5,071 nt of DNA from Acidobacteriota bacterium (lineage in GTDB: Bacteria; Acidobacteriota; Thermoanaerobaculia; Multivoradales; JAHEKO01), in assembly GCA_029861655.1 (NCBI GenBank), contig JAOTZA010000241.1, forward strand, positions 1-5,071. The letters are read 5' to 3'. The position numbers were made by a program, and so were the translations under genes. Numbering within the stretch: the first letter of the stretch is position 1; the number at the start of each line of letters is the position of its first letter. The notes under the pieces are model-generated. The model ran no database searches. It saw nothing but the letters and a program-made list of their open reading frames with translations, and was not told where the DNA came from. This document shows, one piece after another, positions 1-5,071 of this stretch.

Positions 1-148
1 GATCGCGCAGGCCACGGTGTCCCAACACCTCAAGCGGCTCCGCGAGGCGGGCTGGATCGACGGTAGCCCCGAGGGTCCGGCGACCTGTTACCACCTGAAC
101 GCCAAGAACGTAGCCTGGTTCAGGCGGTGGGTGGAAGAGATCTTCTAG
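1..148 (+). CDS. ArsR/SmtB-family transcriptional regulator, C-terminal end (partial)
   Basis: Only the last 48 residues are present; the gene runs off the left edge and the first whole codon begins at base 2. The visible part carries the recognition helix of an ArsR-type winged helix (ATVSQHLKRLREAGWI), the wing (DGSPEGPATCYHLN) and a final amphipathic helix ending WVEEIF, with stop TAG at 146-148. In this family the protein is a dimeric repressor that leaves DNA when it binds a metal or metalloid (or another effector), and it usually controls its own operon and an adjacent exporter. The permease 66 bases downstream on the same strand fits that arrangement. The metal-sensing residues cannot be judged: the usual alpha3 site is outside the window, and the only visible Cys, in the wing, is not a known site. 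The family call is firm; the effector is unknown. Confidence 0.85.
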   Translation, partial: IAQATVSQHLKRLREAGWIDGSPEGPATCYHLNAKNVAWFRRWVEEIF

Positions 149-162
149 ACGGTCTGAGCGAG

Positions 163-184
163 ATTGGATTTTTTTGGATCCAAT
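163..184 (+). promoter_or_regulatory. Perfect 7-bp inverted repeat between regulator and permease
   Basis: ATTGGAT (163-169) and ATCCAAT (178-184) are exact reverse complements around an 8-base T-rich spacer. It lies 31 bases before the permease GTG. It could be a binding site for the neighbouring ArsR-type protein, whose operators are usually AT-rich imperfect dyads, or a short attenuating hairpin between the two cistrons. A smaller dyad, CGTA-N4-TACG, follows at 188-199. Function is inferred from position only. Confidence 0.35.
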
Positions 185-200
185 AATCGTAAAAATACGC

Positions 201-208
201 TAAAGGAG
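201..208 (+). promoter_or_regulatory. Ribosome-binding site deciding the permease start
   Basis: TAAAGGAG lies six bases before a GTG at 215. The in-frame TTG at 164 would give 17 extra, hydrophilic residues (DFFGSNNRKN...), has no comparable Shine-Dalgarno sequence and sits inside the inverted repeat. GTG 215 is therefore the better start. Confidence 0.75.
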
Positions 209-214
209 TGCACA

Positions 215-1336
215 GTGACAGCCGACATCCATCGAATCATCGACTTCATCATCAGCTCGCTCATCCACGTCTGGCCCTATCTTCTCCTCTCCATTCCGTT
301 GGCGGTAGGTGTCAAGATGTCCGGCGCCTCTCGCCACATCAAGCGAGCTTTCGACGGACACCCGACCACCGCGATCCTGCTGGCGGTTGCGGTGGGGGCC
401 TTCAGTCCCTTCTGTTCGTGTGGCGTCATCCCGGTGGTTGCCTCGTTGCTTGTTGGAGGTGTGCCGCTGGCGCCGGTGATGGCTTTCTGGATCGCGTCGC
501 CCTCGATGGACCCGGAGATCTTTTTTCTGAGCGTTGCGAGCCTTGGCTGGAGGCTGGCGATCTGGCGACTCGCGGCAACGCTGGCCGTGAGCCTGCTCGG
601 TGGCTTTGTAACTCATTTCGCCGAACGTTCGGGCTGGCTGGGTGAGGGCTATCTCAGGCTCAAGGAAACTACAACGCCGCCGCCGAGCCTCGGCTCGAGG
701 GTCCATGATCGGCTGCTAGACCTCAGGGGCGCAATCGCCCAGTTCGCCGCTCGCCCTGCCGTGGCAGCCGCGGTCTGCTGCGGCTCGGCCGAGGGGGTCG
801 CCGACGTAGAGCTGGGGATGCCGCGGCCGGATCCTCGGGCGAGTCGGGTCGAGTCCTGTTCCGACTCCTGTGAGTCCAGAGAGGCGGCGGGTCCGCAGCA
901 GGGGTCCTGTGGGGACGGGAAGAGCAGTTTCCGAATGAAGCTGTTTCGGGAGACCGCCGCCGCAACCTGGATGGTGAGTAAGTTTATGGCCCTGGCTTTC
1001 TTTCTCGGGGCGCTCATCGAGATCTACGTTCCAGCGGAATGGATCGCAGCCACCCTCGGGGCTCGCAACCCGCTTGCGATCCCAACGGCGGCGATACTGG
1101 GAGTCCCGGTCTACACGAGCAACCTCACGGCGCTGCCTTTGATCGGCGGCCTGCTGACGCAGGGGATGGATCCGGGTGCCGCGATCGCCTTTCTCATCGC
1201 CGGACCGACCACCACGCTTCCCGCGATGGCGGCGGTCTGGGGACTGGTCTCACGACGAGTCTTCGCCCTTTACGTCAGCTTTGCGTTTGCCGGTGCCCTC
1301 GCTTTTGGAGCTCTCTACGACCTCCTACTCCGCTAG
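215..1336 (+). CDS. PF03773 (former DUF318) permease, putative metal/metalloid efflux, with Cys-rich loop
   Basis: This 373-residue integral membrane protein begins at GTG 215 behind a good ribosome site. About eight hydrophobic segments can be seen, in two blocks: residues ~8-33, 51-66, 70-96 and 102-133, then ~253-273, 286-315, 320-345 and 347-370. The first block has the family signature FSPFCSCGVIPV (Cys67, Cys69) followed by ASPSMDPEIFF; the second has the matching half with GVPVYTSN and AGPTTTLPAM, consistent with an internal repeat. The hydrophilic loop between blocks (~138-250) carries CC at 188-189, Cys215, Cys219 and Cys232. Relatives of this superfamily include ArsP, which exports trivalent organoarsenicals, and the SO_0444-type proteins named as Cu/Zn exporters; the thiol-rich loop suits a soft-metal or arsenic substrate. 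The adjacent ArsR-type regulator supports an inducible efflux operon. Family is sure; the exact substrate is not. Confidence 0.85.
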   Translation: MTADIHRIIDFIISSLIHVWPYLLLSIPLAVGVKMSGASRHIKRAFDGHPTTAILLAVAVGAFSPFCSCGVIPVVASLLVGGVPLAPVMAFWIASPSMDPEIFFLSVASLGWRLAIWRLAATLAVSLLGGFVTHFAERSGWLGEGYLRLKETTTPPPSLGSRVHDRLLDLRGAIAQFAARPAVAAAVCCGSAEGVADVELGMPRPDPRASRVESCSDSCESREAAGPQQGSCGDGKSSFRMKLFRETAAATWMVSKFMALAFFLGALIEIYVPAEWIAATLGARNPLAIPTAAILGVPVYTSNLTALPLIGGLLTQGMDPGAAIAFLIAGPTTTLPAMAAVWGLVSRRVFALYVSFAFAGALAFGALYDLLLR

Positions 1337-1357
1337 ACGAGGTTCGGACTTCGATCA

Positions 1358-1413
1358 CGGGCTGCTAGGCGTAGAGAAAGGAGTCATCTGGCGTGTGCTC
1401 CGCTTGCAGCCCG
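1358..1413 (+). promoter_or_regulatory. Long stem-loop in the leader of the radical SAM gene
   Basis: CGGGCTGC (1358-1365) pairs exactly with GCAGCCCG (1406-1413). After a single bulged T (1366), AGGCG (1367-1371) pairs with CGCTT (1401-1405), with one G-U. The result is a 13-bp stem with one bulge. Inside it GAG (1374-1376, or alternatively 1381-1383) can pair with CTC (1398-1400). The apical region includes AAAGGAG (1377-1383), a ribosome-site-like sequence. No run of T follows, so it is not a simple intrinsic terminator for the permease. It could be a structured 5' leader, an mRNA processing or stabilising element, or chance. I do not recognise it as a known riboswitch class. Confidence 0.4.
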
Positions 1414-1443
1414 GGATGGTCCCACTGTGGGATACTGCGGTAA
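1393..1443 (+). CDS. Possible 16-residue Cys-rich leader peptide (mini-ORF)
   Basis: A GTG at 1393, nine bases after AAAGGAG (1377-1383), opens a short frame reading MCSACSPGWSHCGILR and ending at TAA 1441-1443, 42 bases before the radical SAM start. Three of sixteen residues are Cys. If translated it might be a regulatory leader peptide, because its codons run through the right arm of the stem at 1358-1413 and through the TCCCAC palindrome, so ribosome position would change the fold. A very small peptide substrate is also conceivable but has no support beyond proximity. A frame this short arises easily by chance. An overlapping frame from GTG 1395 could use the same ribosome site and runs into the radical SAM gene. 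Confidence 0.15.
   Translation: MCSACSPGWSHCGILR
1413..1436 (+). promoter_or_regulatory. Interlocking palindromes with a possible extended -10 promoter element
   Basis: GGGA-TGG-TCCC (1413-1423) and TCCCAC-T-GTGGGA (1420-1432) share the same TCCC, so this block can pair either to its left or to its right. The second is a 13-base near-perfect dyad typical of a protein-binding site. TGGGATACT (1428-1436) resembles an extended -10 element (TGn followed by GATACT), 49 bases before the radical SAM ATG. No convincing -35 sits at the right distance; TTGCAG (1404-1409) is 21 bases away. The promoter reading is weak. If right, transcripts would start downstream of the 1358-1413 stem. Confidence 0.2.
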
Positions 1444-1485
1444 TTCAGTTGTCTCGAGTTGGGGGGAAAGCTCTGAAGGGGGTAT

Positions 1486-3087
1486 ATGCGGATCTTCCTC
1501 GTTCACATTCGCGATCCACAGTTCTATGCGATCCCGGCGGCTGGTTTGTCCAACGGTGACGTTCCGCGGATCATCGGCTTTCCTCCGATCGGAATCATGT
1601 CGTTATCGGCGGTGCTCAAACGGGCCGGGCACGAGTGCGTCATGTTCGATCAGGCCAACCCGAACACGCCAAATGACGTCATTCTCGACGAGATTCGGCG
1701 GCAACAACCAAATCTGGTGGGGCTGAGCTTTCTTTCCACTACCAGCTACCCTTACGCCAAGATTCTCGCTCGCGCGATTCGGGAGATGGACGCCGACGTC
1801 AAGCTCGCCTTTGGTGGTGTCTTCGTGTCGCTAAACGCCCAGAAAGTGAAGTCTCAGTGCCCCGAGGTGGACTTTGTCTGCCGCGGTGACGGTGAGCAGC
1901 TCATTCTCGATCTGCTCGAGAGTCCAGACGACCCGAGCAACATACTCGGTGTGACCTGGGCCGACGCGGATGGCGCGGTACGTCACAATCCTGATCGGCC
2001 GACCGAGCGGGATCTCGATCAGTGGCCCATTCCGGATCGCGAGAGCCTGGCCCTGGGCTTCATCGAGTCGATGCCCCTTGATGTTCCCGCTGTCCTGTCG
2101 CTCGATCGTTACACCACGATGCAAACCTCGCGCGGCTGTCCCTGGCCATGTGTTTTTTGTGACATCCCCATTTTCAATGATGGCAAGTTCAGGTCGCGGA
2201 GTCCGGAACACGTGATCGCAGAGCTCAAACAGCTGCAGGAGGACGGATACGGCGCGGTGTATTTTGTAGACGACCACTTCTTGCTCCAGCCCAAGCGGAT
2301 CGAGGCCATCTGCCAGGGCATCATCGACAATGGCATCACGATCAGTTGGGGCTGCGAGGGACGGGTCGACTCGGTTTGCATGGATCTTTTTCCCCTGATG
2401 GCGAAGGCCAACTGCAAATCTCTCATGTTCGGCATCGAGAGCGGCAGCCAGAAGATTCTCGACCGCCTAAAAAAGGAACAGTCACTCGCTCAGATAGAGG
2501 CGGCCGTAACCGCCGCCAAAAAAGCCGGAATCGAGATCGTGCATGGATTTTTCGTCGTCGGTAGCCCCGATGAAACCGAAGAAGACATGCGAAAGACCTT
2601 TCGCTTTGCCTCCAAGCTCAGGATCGACAGCTTCGGTTTTAACCGTCTCTGTGTCTATCGAGGTACGCCGCTGTGGACCGAATATGTCAACAGAGGGCTC
2701 GTGAACGACACGACCGACTGGTACAAGTACTACAAGTGCTCTGAAATCGATCCGACGGTCATGACCGGCGCGGAGATCAATCGGATCCGGACGGTGGAAA
2801 TGCGCCGCCTGATCGCCTACAAGCTCTTGCGTTATCCCCTCCAATCGTTACGGCTGATCCGTCGTTTCCTGCAGCACATGCCGTTGCGGGACGTCGTCTA
2901 CCTTATTGTCAAACCGTTTCTTGGCAAGAAATCCGGGGCCACTAGCTCGGAGGTCCTCAGCCGCGCGGTCGAGCATGAGGAGATGAAGAGCGCGGCCGCT
3001 GATTTGACCCAGCTTTCCGACGAGGCGTCCGGGCAGGCGATTGCGCGCGAACTTGCCGCCGAGAAGATCTACACGATCGGGAAATAG
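1486..3087 (+). CDS. Cobalamin-binding-domain radical SAM enzyme of unknown substrate
   Basis: The 533-residue protein starts at the only possible ATG: an in-frame TGA lies at 1474-1476, and GAAGGGGG (1475-1482) is the ribosome site. Residues ~1-140 have the Rossmann-like fold of a B12-binding domain (IGFPPIGIMSLSAVLKRAGH, VGLSFLSTTSY, LAFGGVFVS, DFVCRGDGE). The DxHxxG motif that gives the lower His ligand of cobalamin is absent, as in many radical SAM members. The radical SAM domain (~212-400) has SRGCPWPCVFC with Cys218, Cys222 and Cys225 for the [4Fe-4S] cluster, then YFVDDHF (259-265), FGIESGS (315-321) and HGFFVVGSPDETEEDM (353-368). A C-terminal region follows, with a basic, amphipathic stretch at ~440-482. 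Family members are methylases, cyclases or other C-C bond-forming enzymes acting on lipids, tetrapyrroles, antibiotics or peptides. No partner gene lies beside it, so the reaction cannot be named. It stands 149 bases after the permease and may have its own promoter. Confidence 0.9.
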   Translation: MRIFLVHIRDPQFYAIPAAGLSNGDVPRIIGFPPIGIMSLSAVLKRAGHECVMFDQANPNTPNDVILDEIRRQQPNLVGLSFLSTTSYPYAKILARAIREMDADVKLAFGGVFVSLNAQKVKSQCPEVDFVCRGDGEQLILDLLESPDDPSNILGVTWADADGAVRHNPDRPTERDLDQWPIPDRESLALGFIESMPLDVPAVLSLDRYTTMQTSRGCPWPCVFCDIPIFNDGKFRSRSPEHVIAELKQLQEDGYGAVYFVDDHFLLQPKRIEAICQGIIDNGITISWGCEGRVDSVCMDLFPLMAKANCKSLMFGIESGSQKILDRLKKEQSLAQIEAAVTAAKKAGIEIVHGFFVVGSPDETEEDMRKTFRFASKLRIDSFGFNRLCVYRGTPLWTEYVNRGLVNDTTDWYKYYKCSEIDPTVMTGAEINRIRTVEMRRLIAYKLLRYPLQSLRLIRRFLQHMPLRDVVYLIVKPFLGKKSGATSSEVLSRAVEHEEMKSAAADLTQLSDEASGQAIARELAAEKIYTIGK

Positions 3088-3146
3088 CCCCTCACCACAT
3101 CAGACGGGATGATCGGCTCACTCGGTTGTAGAGGGATGACACCGGC
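3088..3146. other. Convergent intergenic gap without a clear terminator
   Basis: These 59 bases separate the radical SAM stop (TAG 3085-3087) from the end of the oppositely oriented outer-membrane gene. GGGATGA occurs twice (3106-3112 and 3133-3139) as a direct repeat. No GC-rich hairpin with a T run was found on either strand, so termination is either factor-dependent or inside the genes. Confidence 0.5.
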
Positions 3147-4031
3147 CTAGAAATCGATGGCCAGCGCCACCGTGAAGAGGGTGTCCAGATCATCGAGTGG
3201 TGCCAGGACGACTGCGTCGGTGGGCCCGCCTGCGGTGAAGAGCGGCACCAGCCCCAGGCTCGGCTCGTTGTCGAAGAGAAACTGCAGACTGATCTTGAGG
3301 GCCATCCGTTCGCTCATCGAAACGTCGAGCCAGTTGATCATGTCCACCCGGTAGTCGGAGGTCTCGTCGGCATTGATGTCGACCAGAAGGACGTTGCCGT
3401 AGGAGGTATTGGCGCCAAACGGGCGCAGGTAATCCCAGCCCAGCCGCAACCCGGCAAACGTGTCGCTCGCCGGCGGGCCGACGACGTTTTCCTGATCGGT
3501 ATAGGTCACACCATAATCGGTCCTGAAGTGTCCTTCTTCGTTGTCGTACCAGAGGTGGCCGACGCCTCCGACGATTTGAGTTCGGTTCTTGATCCCGGCA
3601 AATTCGTTGCGTTCCCAGCCGGCGCCTGCGAACCAGAAGAGACGCTCGGAGATGGGGCGGTCGTAACGCCCCCGAAAGAAGTAGTTCTCCGCGGTGACGT
3701 CGGTTACCGAGTCTTCCCGGACGTTGAAAGACCCCGCGGTGCCGGCGGCGAAACGGCTGGTCGTGGTGGTCTCGGCGCGGAGTGCGCCGGCTTCGAGGGT
3801 GACGGTGCCTGCGCCCGCGGTTCCCGTCGAGGTCGTGCGCAGTCCGAGGGTCGACGCCTCGGCGTTGCCGCCGGTCTGGACATAGCTCAGCTCGGCACGA
3901 TGGGTCCATTTGGGGGCTTGCTCTTCGGTGGCGTCGGCTTCCTGCGCCCAGGTCGGGGTAGCTAGGGCCAGACCCGTCACCATCACGCAGGCGACGGAAA
4001 GGCGGTTGAAGACTCTGAAGTATCGGTTCAT
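3147..4031 (-). CDS. DUF481 family outer-membrane beta-barrel protein (YdiY-like)
   Basis: The 294-residue protein starts at ATG 4031, six bases after a perfect AGGAGG. An upstream in-frame start at 4097 would put 22 residues ahead of the signal peptide and is rejected. Residues 1-29 are a Sec signal peptide (basic MNRYFRVFNR, hydrophobic core, likely cleavage after TWA-29). Mature WTHRAELSYVQTGGNAEAS (42-60) is the typical first strand of DUF481 (PF04338). Alternating strands follow with RYDRPISERLFWFAGAGWER and GGVGHLWYDNEEGHFRTDYG, and the chain ends ...ALAIDF, a terminal Phe recognised by the BAM outer-membrane assembly machinery. No Cys is seen in the mature part. E. coli YdiY is annotated as a putative salt-induced outer-membrane protein; the molecular role of the family is not established. 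The gene follows the MscS-like channel by 90 bases and is probably co-transcribed with it. Confidence 0.88.
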   Translation of the reverse strand: MNRYFRVFNRLSVACVMVTGLALATPTWAQEADATEEQAPKWTHRAELSYVQTGGNAEASTLGLRTTSTGTAGAGTVTLEAGALRAETTTTSRFAAGTAGSFNVREDSVTDVTAENYFFRGRYDRPISERLFWFAGAGWERNEFAGIKNRTQIVGGVGHLWYDNEEGHFRTDYGVTYTDQENVVGPPASDTFAGLRLGWDYLRPFGANTSYGNVLLVDINADETSDYRVDMINWLDVSMSERMALKISLQFLFDNEPSLGLVPLFTAGGPTDAVVLAPLDDLDTLFTVALAIDF

Positions 4032-4037
4032 GCAAAT

Positions 4038-4044
4038 CCTCCTT
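4038..4044 (-). promoter_or_regulatory. Strong Shine-Dalgarno of the DUF481 gene
   Basis: On the reverse strand AAGGAGG ends six bases before ATG 4031. It fixes the start at the residue opening the signal peptide and predicts efficient translation, as expected for an outer-membrane protein. Confidence 0.8.
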
Positions 4045-4074
4045 CTCAGAAAGTATTTCTCTGACTCTCTCAGA
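4044..4074 (-). promoter_or_regulatory. Repeat cluster in the 90-base gap upstream of the DUF481 gene
   Basis: On the forward strand TCTCAGA occurs at 4044-4050 and 4068-4074, 24 bases apart. AGAAA-GTA-TTTCT (4048-4060) and TCTGA-CTCTC-TCAGA (4060-4074) are perfect 5-bp dyads. The cluster abuts the ribosome site, so as RNA it could form one of two small hairpins that expose or cover it, or as DNA it could bind a protein. The pairings are short and may be chance. Confidence 0.25.
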
Positions 4075-4121
4075 CCGGCGGGGGCCCGAAAAGTCACGCG
4101 ACGGTGGCGATTCCCGCGTGG

Positions 4122-4946
4122 TTATTGCTTGACGACGTCTTCCAGGTAAACGCTGTTGGCGACTGCTATCGTCCGGTCGTCGCGCTCGAGGAGAGTCTGG
4201 GTGGGCGTAATGGCGGTGAGGGTGCCCCGTTCGCCGGCGATCTCCATTTCCTCGCCGATGCGAAAGACCTTGCGGGCGTAGAAACCCGCCAGGATGTTGC
4301 GGGTGATGTCCCTCGTGCCCAGACCCAGCGATAGGCCAAAACCAAGGGCTCCGGCAGCTAGGATACCCGCGGTCACGAGACGCACGATCTCGGTGTCGAT
4401 GCGGAGCTGGCCGAGTGCCATGATCGCGGCGACAAAGAAGATCAGGGCGTAGACCAGACCACCGAGCGACGACGCGTATTCGATGCCGGACTCGGTGGCG
4501 GTCCGCGACACCGCGCGGCTGGCCAACTGCGCCGCCAGGCTTCCGAGAAGGAAGATGAGGCAGGCCGCTACCAGGTTGGGAACGTAGGCGAGAAAGGACC
4601 CCAAGGCCTGGGAAACGGCCGTCAGCCCCAGAGCGTCGGCACCGATGCGCGCAAACAAGAAGAGCAGAAGGAAATAGAAGACCTTGGCCAGAGAGGCAGC
4701 CGGCGAACCGCTCAACCCGAGGCGGCTGAGCGTAGAAGTGAGACCGAGGCGCTCCAGAAGGGAGTCGAAGCGCAGCCTCTTGAGCAAGGCGCGGAGCCCC
4801 ATCTCGACCAGCTTGGCCACCACCAGGGCGACGATCACGAGAACGAGCGCGACGAGAATCCGCGGCGCCGCGCGCACGGCGGCAGCCGCCATATCCCGGA
4901 AGGCACCTACGAGCTGTTGCTGGATGGCCAGGGTCTCTTCGTTCAT
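4122..4946 (-). CDS. Small MscS-like mechanosensitive channel family protein (CmpX-like)
   Basis: The 274-residue inner-membrane protein starts at ATG 4946 with AAAGGAGAGG just upstream (core AGGAG, seven-base spacing). Hydrophobic segments lie at ~28-47, 86-104, 119-137, 161-179 and 189-210. The segments AAPRILVALVLVIVALVVAK and YVPNLVAACLIFLLGSLAAQ resemble the 'conserved TM helix' repeat (PF05552) found in CmpX-type members of the MscS superfamily. The last helix, Gly/Ala-rich LAAGALGFGLSLGLGTRDI (196-214), is the pore-lining TM3 equivalent and is followed by the beta domain (GFYARKVFRIGEEMEI to NSVYLEDVVKQ, ~221-274). The chain stops at the end of the beta domain, so the C-terminal alpha/beta cage of E. 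coli MscS is missing. The role is presumably ion or osmolyte release under membrane tension, or a signalling role as proposed for CmpX. Its start overlaps the upstream gene by ATGA and the DUF481 gene follows. Confidence 0.85.
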   Translation of the reverse strand: MNEETLAIQQQLVGAFRDMAAAAVRAAPRILVALVLVIVALVVAKLVEMGLRALLKRLRFDSLLERLGLTSTLSRLGLSGSPAASLAKVFYFLLLFLFARIGADALGLTAVSQALGSFLAYVPNLVAACLIFLLGSLAAQLASRAVSRTATESGIEYASSLGGLVYALIFFVAAIMALGQLRIDTEIVRLVTAGILAAGALGFGLSLGLGTRDITRNILAGFYARKVFRIGEEMEIAGERGTLTAITPTQTLLERDDRTIAVANSVYLEDVVKQ

Positions 4947-5071
4947 CGTCCCTCTCCTTTATTGTCTCGGCGGCGCCCAAAAACCTGGAAGATCACGCCC
5001 AGCGCCTCGAGCACCATTACCTTCGTGACGGTCCAGGACAGGTCGACGGTGTCGGTGGCGAGTTGACGACG
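4943..5071 (-). CDS. Unrecognised protein, C-terminal end (partial), translationally coupled to the channel gene
   Basis: The reverse-strand frame entering from the right edge stays open for 42 residues and ends at TGA 4945-4943, which overlaps the channel's ATG as ATGA. The visible part includes LATDTVDLSWTVTKVMVLE and ALGVIFQVFG, then a charged tail RRRDNKGEGR; the two other reverse frames hit stops or read as Arg/Pro-rich noise. The four-base overlap is typical of translational coupling in an operon. The channel's Shine-Dalgarno lies in the last codons of this gene. A moderately hydrophobic helix followed by a basic tail could suit a membrane-associated protein, but I do not recognise the family from this fragment. 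Confidence 0.55.
   Translation of the reverse strand, partial: RRQLATDTVDLSWTVTKVMVLEALGVIFQVFGRRRDNKGEGR

Noticed and set aside
164..214. Longer permease start at TTG 164
   Set aside because: It lacks a ribosome site and adds hydrophilic residues, while GTG 215 has TAAAGGAG six bases upstream.
1337..1360. Intrinsic terminator directly after the permease
   Set aside because: GAGG...CTTC pairing is weak and no T run follows.
1400..1445. Cobalamin riboswitch before the B12-type radical SAM gene
   Set aside because: CCCACTGTGGGA recalls a short piece of the cobalamin aptamer core, but the conserved B12 box (AGnCAGGAGACCTGCC-like) and the GGTGnAAnTCC segment are missing and the gap is too short for the full aptamer.
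1395..1559. A 55-codon frame from GTG 1395 running into the radical SAM gene
   Set aside because: It overlaps the radical SAM coding region by 74 bases, and its downstream part is Arg/Ser-rich shadow sequence.
3528..3965. Forward-strand frame of 145 codons antisense to the DUF481 gene
   Set aside because: It has Gly/Ala/Val-rich composition, no recognisable domain and no ribosome site, and the opposite strand is clearly coding.
4032..4097. N-terminal extension of the DUF481 protein from 4097
   Set aside because: It would bury the signal peptide behind 22 polar residues and ignores the perfect AGGAGG before ATG 4031.
3190..4980. A 596-codon open frame on the reverse strand spanning both the channel and the outer-membrane gene
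   Set aside because: The translation is dominated by Arg, Pro, Ser and Gly without domains or hydrophobic segments, and it lies in another frame of two well-supported genes. It is a GC-rich shadow frame.

Overview
The window looks like a chromosomal piece of a GC-rich, Gram-negative, probably free-living bacterium. An outer-membrane beta-barrel protein with a Sec signal peptide (reverse strand) implies two membranes. Base composition is GC-rich throughout, and the ribosome-binding sites are classical AGGAG types. The sequence alone does not allow a confident phylum; a proteobacterial or myxobacterial-type lineage would fit.

Layout. Left third, forward strand: the C-terminal end of an ArsR/SmtB-type winged-helix regulator (1-148), then after 66 bases a PF03773-type permease (215-1336) with a Cys-rich cytosolic-type insertion. 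This regulator-permease pair is a typical metal or metalloid efflux module. Next comes a 149-base gap (1337-1485) with a strong RNA fold, interlocking palindromes and a possible 16-codon Cys-rich mini-ORF. It leads into a 533-residue cobalamin-binding-type radical SAM enzyme (1486-3087) whose substrate cannot be read from sequence.

Right part, reverse strand, converging on the radical SAM gene: the end of an unrecognised small or membrane-associated protein (5071-4943) overlaps the start of an MscS-like channel (4946-4122) by ATGA. After 90 bases this is followed by a DUF481/YdiY-type outer-membrane protein (4031-3147). These three probably form one transcription unit; channel plus 'salt-induced' porin-like protein suggests an envelope or osmotic-stress function.

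The genes are mostly of known families. The least explained part is the 1337-1485 leader in front of the radical SAM gene. No tRNA, rRNA, CRISPR array, insertion sequence or phage gene was seen.
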